Shown one piece after another: positions 5,932 to 10,618 of a stretch of DNA of 10,618 nt; positions within the stretch are counted from its first letter, which is position 1; each line of letters opens with the position of its first letter. The translations under genes were made by a program, and so were the position numbers. The DNA is taken from contig CANJYC010000044.1 of assembly GCA_947478985.1 (NCBI GenBank), forward strand, positions 1-10,618. Direction: 5' to 3'. The notes under the pieces were generated by a model. That model was not told the origin of the DNA and did no database searches. It saw only the letters and a list, made by a program, of their open reading frames with translations. The DNA is from Acidobacteriota bacterium. Lineage in GTDB: Bacteria; Acidobacteriota; Vicinamibacteria; Vicinamibacterales; UBA2999.

Positions 5932-6530
5932 TTGCGTTCCTACGCGGGCGCGTGCTCGAGAAACAGCCGAACAAGGTCATCGTGGACGTCCAGGGCGTGG
6001 GCTACGAACTGCACGTGCCGCTTTCGACCTATTACGACGTCGGTGAGTCGGGCGCGGAGGTGTCGTTGCGCGTGCATACACACGTGCGTGAGGAGGCGCT
6101 GCAGCTGTTTGGCTTCCTCACGATGCTCGAGCAGCAGTTGTTCGAACGGTTGATTTCGACGAGCGGCATCGGGCCGAAGCTGGCGATTGCCGTCCTGTCC
6201 GGCATCGAGGCGCGCGAGCTGCTGTCCGCCGTGCAGCGCGGGGATGTAGCCAGACTGACCGGTGTGCCGGGAATCGGAAAGAAGACCGCCGAGCGCATCG
6301 TCCTCGAGCTGAAGGACCGGCTCAGCGCACTGGCCGCCACGGCCGGGACTGACGCCACGACGATAGACTCGCCCGGTGAACGGCTGCGCGCCGATCTGCT
6401 CTCAGCGCTTCAGAACCTGGGCTATCATCGGCCTGCCGCTGAAAAGTCCGTTGAAATCACGCTGTCTGCCACAAGCGACGCGACCTTCGAGCAGGCGCTC
6501 AGGTCGGCGTTGCGGGAACTGATGCGGTGA
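5928..6530 (+). CDS. ruvA: Holliday junction branch migration complex subunit RuvA
   Basis: Tetrameric junction-binding protein that loads the RuvB motors and holds the four-way DNA in an open square form. It is 200 aa, the family size. The N-terminal OB fold is residues 1-62 (MIAFLRGRVLEK, DVQGVGYEL). VREEALQLFGF (53-63) carries E55 and E56 at the place of the acidic pin of E. coli RuvA. Two helix-hairpin-helix motifs follow: STSGIGPKLA (77-86) and LTGVPGIGKKTAERI (110-124). After a flexible linker (about 134-150), domain III (151-200) should bind RuvB. ATG 5928 overlaps the ruvC stop as ATGA, and GTG of ruvB overlaps its own stop, so the three Ruv subunits are probably translated as a coupled set. 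Confidence 0.97.
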   Translation: MIAFLRGRVLEKQPNKVIVDVQGVGYELHVPLSTYYDVGESGAEVSLRVHTHVREEALQLFGFLTMLEQQLFERLISTSGIGPKLAIAVLSGIEARELLSAVQRGDVARLTGVPGIGKKTAERIVLELKDRLSALAATAGTDATTIDSPGERLRADLLSALQNLGYHRPAAEKSVEITLSATSDATFEQALRSALRELMR

Positions 6531-7549
6531 CGGCCGACCCGCGCCTGCTCACCGCCGTTCCAGCCGCCGACGACGCCCAGTACGAGGCGGGCCTCCGGCC
6601 GCGCTCCCTCGACGACTACATCGGGCAGGATCGCGTGCGCGACAACCTGCAGGTTTCGATTGCGGCGGCACGCGGGCGGAGCGAAGCGCTCGATCACGTC
6701 CTGCTGTACGGCCCCCCGGGGCTTGGCAAGACCACGCTCGCCTATGTCATCGGCAACGAGATGGGGGTCCCGGTTCGCGCAACCGCCGGACCTGTGATCG
6801 AGCGGCCTGGCGATTTGGCGGCGATGCTCACTAACCTGCAGGAACACGAAGTCCTGTTCATCGACGAGATTCACCGGCTCGCACCCGCGATCGAGGAGAT
6901 CCTCTATCCCGCGATGGAGGACTACGAGCTCGACATCGTCATTGGCCAGGGGCCGAGCGCGCGATCGGTGAAGGTGCCGCTGCAGAAGTTCACGCTCATC
7001 GGGGCGACGACACGCGCCGGCCTCCTGACGTCGCCGCTGCGTGCCCGTTTTGGCATCGTGCATCGCCTCGACTTCTATGCGGACCACGACATCGAAGAAA
7101 TCGTGCGTCGATCGGCCCGTATTCTCGGTGTCGCGATCGATGCTGAAGCGTCGCGCGACATCGCGCGTCGGTCGCGCGGAACGCCCCGTATCGCGAACCG
7201 GCTGCTTCGCCGCGTCCGGGATTTCGCGCAGGTCCGCGCCGACGGTACGATTAACGCGGAGGTCGCGCGCGGGGCGATGCAGCTGCTCGAGGTCGACGAC
7301 AATGGCTTCGATGAAGTCGATCGCAAGCTGCTTCGTACGATCATTGAGAAGTTCAGCGGTGGACCGGTCGGGGTGAACAGCCTTGCGGCCGCCATCAGTG
7401 AAGAAAAAGACGCCATTGAAGACATCTACGAACCGTTCCTGATCCAGGCCGGTTTCCTCGATCGGACACCGCGAGGCCGTGTCGCCACGGCTCGTGCTTA
7501 TGAATATTTCGGGCTTGCCGTGCCCGGGAGGGACTCTCGACTGTGGTAA
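6527..7549 (+). CDS. ruvB: Holliday junction branch migration helicase RuvB
   Basis: AAA+ hexameric motor that pumps DNA through the RuvA-bound junction. It is 340 aa, normal length. The N-terminal part has LRPRSLDDYIGQDRVRDNL (23-41), Walker A GPPGLGKTT (62-70), Walker B FIDEIHRL (111-118), sensor 1 with GATTRAGLLTSPLRARFG (159-176), which includes the arginine finger R174, and the sensor 2 region GTPRIANRLLRRVRDFA (218-234). The winged-helix domain (about 258-330) shows DEVDRKLL, FSGGPVGVNSLAAAI and FLDRTPRGR. The start is GTG 6527 in the GTGA overlap with ruvA. No unusual residue is seen; the enzyme should be fully active. Confidence 0.98.
   Translation: MTADPRLLTAVPAADDAQYEAGLRPRSLDDYIGQDRVRDNLQVSIAAARGRSEALDHVLLYGPPGLGKTTLAYVIGNEMGVPVRATAGPVIERPGDLAAMLTNLQEHEVLFIDEIHRLAPAIEEILYPAMEDYELDIVIGQGPSARSVKVPLQKFTLIGATTRAGLLTSPLRARFGIVHRLDFYADHDIEEIVRRSARILGVAIDAEASRDIARRSRGTPRIANRLLRRVRDFAQVRADGTINAEVARGAMQLLEVDDNGFDEVDRKLLRTIIEKFSGGPVGVNSLAAAISEEKDAIEDIYEPFLIQAGFLDRTPRGRVATARAYEYFGLAVPGRDSRLW
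7526..7533 (+). promoter_or_regulatory. Shine-Dalgarno inside the end of ruvB, for fabH
   Basis: GGGAGGGA contains GGAGG, 11 nt before GTG 7543 but 38 nt before ATG 7570. It favours the upstream GTG as the fabH start even though the family alignment begins at the ATG. The spacing is slightly long, so support is moderate. Confidence 0.45.
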
Positions 7550-8565
7550 TCACGCCGCCGCTGCGCGCCATGAAGCGCGCGCGCATCTCCAGCCTCGCGA
7601 CCTACGTGCCGCCCCGTGTCCTGACCAACGCCGACCTCGAGCGGATGGTCGATACCTCCGACGACTGGATCATGCAGCGCGTCGGCATCCGGGAACGGCA
7701 CGTGGTTGATGCCGGCGTGGCCACCTCGGATCTCGCGCGCGAGGCATCGCTGAAAGCCATTGCTCGCGCGGGCCTGGTCCCGGCCGATATCGACTTCATC
7801 GTCGTCGGTACGACGACGCCCGACACGCTGTTTCCCAGTACTGCGTGCGTGCTGCAGGACATGATCGGCGCGACCAACGCCTGGGGCTACGACCTCGTCG
7901 CGGCCTGCTCCGGGTTCACCTATGCGCTCACCACTGGCGCACAGATGATTGCGTCTGGTGCCAGCAAGCGCGCGCTGGTCGTCGGCGCCGACGTAATGTC
8001 GAGCATTATCGATTACACCGACCGCACGACGTGCGTGCTGTTCGGGGACGGCGCCGGGGCGGTCGTGCTCGAAGCCACCGACGACGAGAACTTCGGCATC
8101 CTCGACTTCGAGAACTACGTGGACGGCAGCGGCGGCCCGGCGCTCTGCATGCCGGCTGGGGGAAGCCGGCTGCCGGCCTCGGTCGAGACGATTGCGTCCC
8201 GGCAGCATTACGTCAAGCAGGAAGGGCAGACGGTCTTCAAGTTCGCCGTGAAGAACATGGAGGAAGTCTGCCGCCGCATCCTGGACCGCAACGGCATCAA
8301 ACCGCATCAGCTGGACTTGCTCGTGCCGCACCAGGCGAGCAGCCGAATCATCAAGCACGCGTCTGAGAAGCTCGGCCTGCCACCGGAAAAGGTCGTCATC
8401 AACATCGATCGCTTCGGCAACACGACGGCAGGAACGATACCGCTGGCGATGAACGATGCTGTCGAATCGGGTCGCCTCAAGCGCGGCGACCTCGTGCTGC
8501 TCGCCTCGGTTGGCGCCGGCTTCACGGTCGGTGCGGTGTTGATCCGGTGGGGACTGAAGCCATAA
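7543..8565 (+). CDS. fabH: 3-oxoacyl-[acyl-carrier-protein] synthase III (KAS III)
   Basis: Condenses an acyl-CoA primer, usually acetyl-CoA, with malonyl-ACP to start type II fatty-acid synthesis. It is 340 aa from GTG 7543, or 331 from ATG 7570, against 317 in E. coli. Counting from the ATG, the catalytic triad is complete: C113 in LVAACSGF, H254 in LVPHQAS and N284 in RFGNTTAGT. Family blocks DTSDDWIMQRVGIRERH (28-44), FGDGAGAVVLE (158-168) and the C-terminal VGAGFTVGAVLIRW (314-327) are clear. GTG 7543 is used because a GGAGG lies ahead of it and it overlaps the ruvB stop by seven bases, as its neighbours do. The family match starts only at ATG 7570 (MKRARISSLATYVPP), so that start remains possible. 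Primer preference cannot be told. It is linked by position to DNA repair genes, not to other fatty-acid genes. Confidence 0.96.
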   Translation: MVITPPLRAMKRARISSLATYVPPRVLTNADLERMVDTSDDWIMQRVGIRERHVVDAGVATSDLAREASLKAIARAGLVPADIDFIVVGTTTPDTLFPSTACVLQDMIGATNAWGYDLVAACSGFTYALTTGAQMIASGASKRALVVGADVMSSIIDYTDRTTCVLFGDGAGAVVLEATDDENFGILDFENYVDGSGGPALCMPAGGSRLPASVETIASRQHYVKQEGQTVFKFAVKNMEEVCRRILDRNGIKPHQLDLLVPHQASSRIIKHASEKLGLPPEKVVINIDRFGNTTAGTIPLAMNDAVESGRLKRGDLVLLASVGAGFTVGAVLIRWGLKP

Positions 8566-8589
8566 GCCGGTGCCCATGATCGTGACGAG

Positions 8590-9660
8590 GTGAACGTCGC
8601 CGATTTTCAGTTCGATCTTCCCGACGAACTGGTGGCCCAGGAGCCGCCCGCCGTGCGCGGCGGATCACGACTCCTGGTCCTGAACCGCACAACAGGCGCG
8701 ATTGAGCACAGCACGTTCGACCAGCTTGGGCGGTTTCTCCAGGCGGGCGACCTGCTCGTGGTCAACGACACGCGAGTCTTCCCTGCGCGGCTGCTCGGCC
8801 ACCGCGTGCCCAGTGGCGGAGCGGTCGAGGTGCTGCTGCTCGGCCCTCCCCACGCCAGCCACGAGCCCACGGGCGACTCCCCCGAGTGGAGCGCGCTCGT
8901 GCACCCGGGCCAGAAGCTGAAACCGGGTGCGCGCGTGGTGTTCGAACGCGATGGTGTCCGGCTCCACGGAGAGATCCTGGCGCGTCATTTTCATGGTCGC
9001 CGCAGCGTCCGGCTGTGGACCGAGGGCGGGAGCGAGGTTGCGGCTGCCATCGATCGCATCGGTCACATCCCGCTCCCGCCCTACATCAGACGCGACGATC
9101 GTCCGGACGATCGCGACCGTTATCAGACGGTCTATGCCCGCGAACGTGGTTCCATCGCGGCGCCGACGGCCGGCCTCCACTTCACGCCAAATCTTCTGGC
9201 GACCCTCGATGCGCGTGGCGTCGAGCGTGCCGCCGTGACGCTGCACGTCGGCTACGGCACGTTCAAGCCCGTGCGGGCCGAGCGTGTTGAGGACCACCAT
9301 GTTGACCCGGAAACCTATGAGGTGTCGTCGACAACAGCCGAAGCGCTCACCAGAGCCCTGAGGAGCGGCCGCCGTATCATCGCCGTCGGGACGACGACGA
9401 CGCGGGCCCTGGAATCGCTGACCGTGGCTGCGGATGGCAGCGTTGAGCCGGCATCAGGAGACACGCGCCTCTTTCTCCATCCCGGACATGAATTCAAGAT
9501 CGTGAGCGGCATGGTCACCAACTTCCACCTGCCGGCCTCGTCACTGTTGATGCTGGTGGCCGCGTTCGCCGGGCTGGACCATGTCATGGTTGCCTATCGA
9601 GAGGCGGTCGGGCACGGGTACCGCTTCTACTCCTACGGCGACGCCATGCTGATCGTGTAA
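8590..9660 (+). CDS. queA: S-adenosylmethionine:tRNA ribosyltransferase-isomerase QueA
   Basis: Transfers and rearranges the ribosyl group of SAM onto preQ1 at the wobble position of GUN-anticodon tRNAs, giving epoxyqueuosine, the second-last step of queuosine synthesis. It is 356 aa, close to E. coli. Family motifs appear in order: FDLPDELVAQEP (8-19), VVNDTRVFPARLLG (57-70), IGHIPLPPYIRR (157-168), SIAAPTAGLHFT (188-199), HVGYGTFKPV (219-228), VGTTTTRALES (266-276), TNFHLPASSLLMLVAAFAG (310-328) and YRFYSYGDAMLI (344-355). GTG 8590 is the start; the GAGG just before it overlaps the start too closely to be a good Shine-Dalgarno. The gene follows fabH by 24 bases and is followed after 13 bases by the next gene, so it belongs to the same transcript. 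No tgt or queG is in the window. Confidence 0.97.
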   Translation: MNVADFQFDLPDELVAQEPPAVRGGSRLLVLNRTTGAIEHSTFDQLGRFLQAGDLLVVNDTRVFPARLLGHRVPSGGAVEVLLLGPPHASHEPTGDSPEWSALVHPGQKLKPGARVVFERDGVRLHGEILARHFHGRRSVRLWTEGGSEVAAAIDRIGHIPLPPYIRRDDRPDDRDRYQTVYARERGSIAAPTAGLHFTPNLLATLDARGVERAAVTLHVGYGTFKPVRAERVEDHHVDPETYEVSSTTAEALTRALRSGRRIIAVGTTTTRALESLTVAADGSVEPASGDTRLFLHPGHEFKIVSGMVTNFHLPASSLLMLVAAFAGLDHVMVAYREAVGHGYRFYSYGDAMLIV

Positions 9661-9673
9661 CGTAACCGACGCC

Positions 9674-10618
9674 ATGCCGTTCAATTACGAAGAGTTCGAC
9701 CTGTCTGCCGTGCGTACCTATCCGCTGGCCTCGCGTGCGAGTAAAGCGCGGGTTGAGGACTTTGCGCGCCCGGTCTCGGCCGGTGGGAGCTTCAAGGACT
9801 GGTTCGACGCGCTGCCTGCCATCCTCGGTGCCCACGACGTGCGCCGCGTCGTTACAGCCCTCGTCGAGGCGAAGCGGAATCAGCGCGGGATCATCTGGGG
9901 GTTGGGCGCCCACGTGATCAAGACCGGCGTCTCGCCGGTGCTGATCGATCTGATGGAGCGCGGGTACGTATCGGCGCTGGCGATGAACGGCGCCGGCGTC
10001 ATTCACGATTTCGAGATCGCCTTGTCTGGGGCCACCTCCGAGGATGTCGAGGAAGCGCTTGGGCCTGGACGCTTCGGCATGGCGGAGGAGACCGGGCGAC
10101 TCCTGAACGACGCCATTCGCCGGGCTGCGGAGCAGGGACTCGGACTTGGCCAGGGCGTGGGTGCCTTTCTCGCGGCGCAGTCGCCCCTGCATGCCCACCG
10201 CAGCCTTGCGGTGACGGCGCACCGCCTGGGCATCCCGCTAACCGTACACGTGGCCCTTGGCACCGACATCATCCACATGCATCCCGACGCGTCGGGTGCC
10301 GCGATCGGCGAAACGAGCCTCCGCGATTTCCGCTATTTCACGTCGTGCGTGTCTCAACTCACCGGAGGGGTGTATCTCAACTGCGGTTCCGCGGTGGTGC
10401 TTCCGGAGGTGTTTCTCAAGGCGATAGCACTGGCGCGCAATGCCGGAGCCGGTTTGGAAGGGCTGACGACCGTCAACATCGACTTCCTCCGGATGTACCG
10501 CCCGCAGACCAACGTCCTCACGCGCCCGATTGCCGGGACCGGCGGGGCGGGCATCTCACTGGTCGGCCATCACGAGATTCTGATTCCGCTTATTGCCGCT
10601 GCCGTGATCAACGCGGGA
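9674..10618 (+). CDS. Conserved protein, distantly deoxyhypusine-synthase-like (3' end cut by window)
   Basis: The frame stays open from ATG 9674 to the last base (315 codons, no stop), so the C-terminus is missing. I recognise it as a conserved, little-studied bacterial protein. The likeness to deoxyhypusine synthase (an NAD-binding Rossmann-type fold) is tentative. Visible blocks are WGLGAHVIKTGVSPVLIDLM (75-94), AMNGAGVIHDFEIALSGATS (103-122), FGMAEETGRLLNDAI (134-148), GIPLTVHVALGTDIIHMHPD (186-205) continuing as ASGAAIGETSLRDFR, and LNCGSAVVLPEVFLKA (235-250). The Gly-rich turns, the conserved His/Asp cluster H201-H203-D205 and the repeated strand-turn-helix pattern suggest a nucleotide-dependent enzyme. 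There is no signal peptide or membrane segment, so it should be cytoplasmic. It starts 13 bases after queA, without a clear Shine-Dalgarno. True deoxyhypusine modification is not expected in most bacteria, so I assign no reaction. Confidence 0.85.
   Translation, partial: MPFNYEEFDLSAVRTYPLASRASKARVEDFARPVSAGGSFKDWFDALPAILGAHDVRRVVTALVEAKRNQRGIIWGLGAHVIKTGVSPVLIDLMERGYVSALAMNGAGVIHDFEIALSGATSEDVEEALGPGRFGMAEETGRLLNDAIRRAAEQGLGLGQGVGAFLAAQSPLHAHRSLAVTAHRLGIPLTVHVALGTDIIHMHPDASGAAIGETSLRDFRYFTSCVSQLTGGVYLNCGSAVVLPEVFLKAIALARNAGAGLEGLTTVNIDFLRMYRPQTNVLTRPIAGTGGAGISLVGHHEILIPLIAAAVINAG

Noticed and set aside
7498..8577. Antisense open frame of 359 codons covering fabH
   Set aside because: It mirrors fabH in a G+C-rich genome, where the complementary frame often lacks stops; its translation is rich in Arg/His/Asp with no known motif.
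9584..10222. Antisense open frame of 212 codons at the queA end and the last gene
   Set aside because: The + strand frame there shows clear conserved blocks; the antisense translation does not.

Overview
The window starts inside the 3' end of a 23S rRNA gene and runs through a 5S rRNA gene and its terminator into ten protein genes, all on the + strand. It reads as bacterial chromosome of high G+C with G/C-rich third codon positions. I see no insertion sequence, phage gene, tRNA, CRISPR array or other sign of mobile DNA. The protein sequences, the single-chain binding-protein/permease transporter and the gene set recall Acidobacteriota (Vicinamibacteria-like). That is an inference from recollection, not from a search.

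Region 1 (1-679) is the end of an rRNA operon: about 333 nt of 23S rRNA with the sarcin-ricin loop, a 186-nt spacer with three hairpins and no tRNA, a 118-nt 5S rRNA, and a strong GCAA-tetraloop rho-independent terminator.

Region 2 (about 748-4570) holds a polar amino-acid ABC importer made of two overlapping genes: a secreted binding domain fused to a permease, and a short ATPase. After them come an unrecognised six-helix membrane protein and a class I SAM-dependent methyltransferase. The methyltransferase reading frame clearly begins upstream of its first ATG/GTG/TTG codon.

Region 3 (4571-10618) is a tight housekeeping operon, yebC-ruvC-ruvA-ruvB-fabH-queA plus a conserved gene cut by the window edge. 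The first five genes overlap by 4-7 bases (GTGA, ATGA, GTGA, GTGGTAA), which suggests translational coupling. RuvA, RuvB and RuvC form the Holliday-junction branch-migration and resolution machine. YebC is a TACO1-family translation/transcription factor, FabH starts fatty-acid chains, and QueA makes the queuosine precursor in tRNA. An extended -10 element just after the methyltransferase stop is a candidate promoter for this operon.

The window is mostly ordinary core genome. The points most worth a second look are the apparent non-standard start of the methyltransferase, the deoxyhypusine-synthase-like conserved protein at the right edge, and the reduced transporter ATPase.
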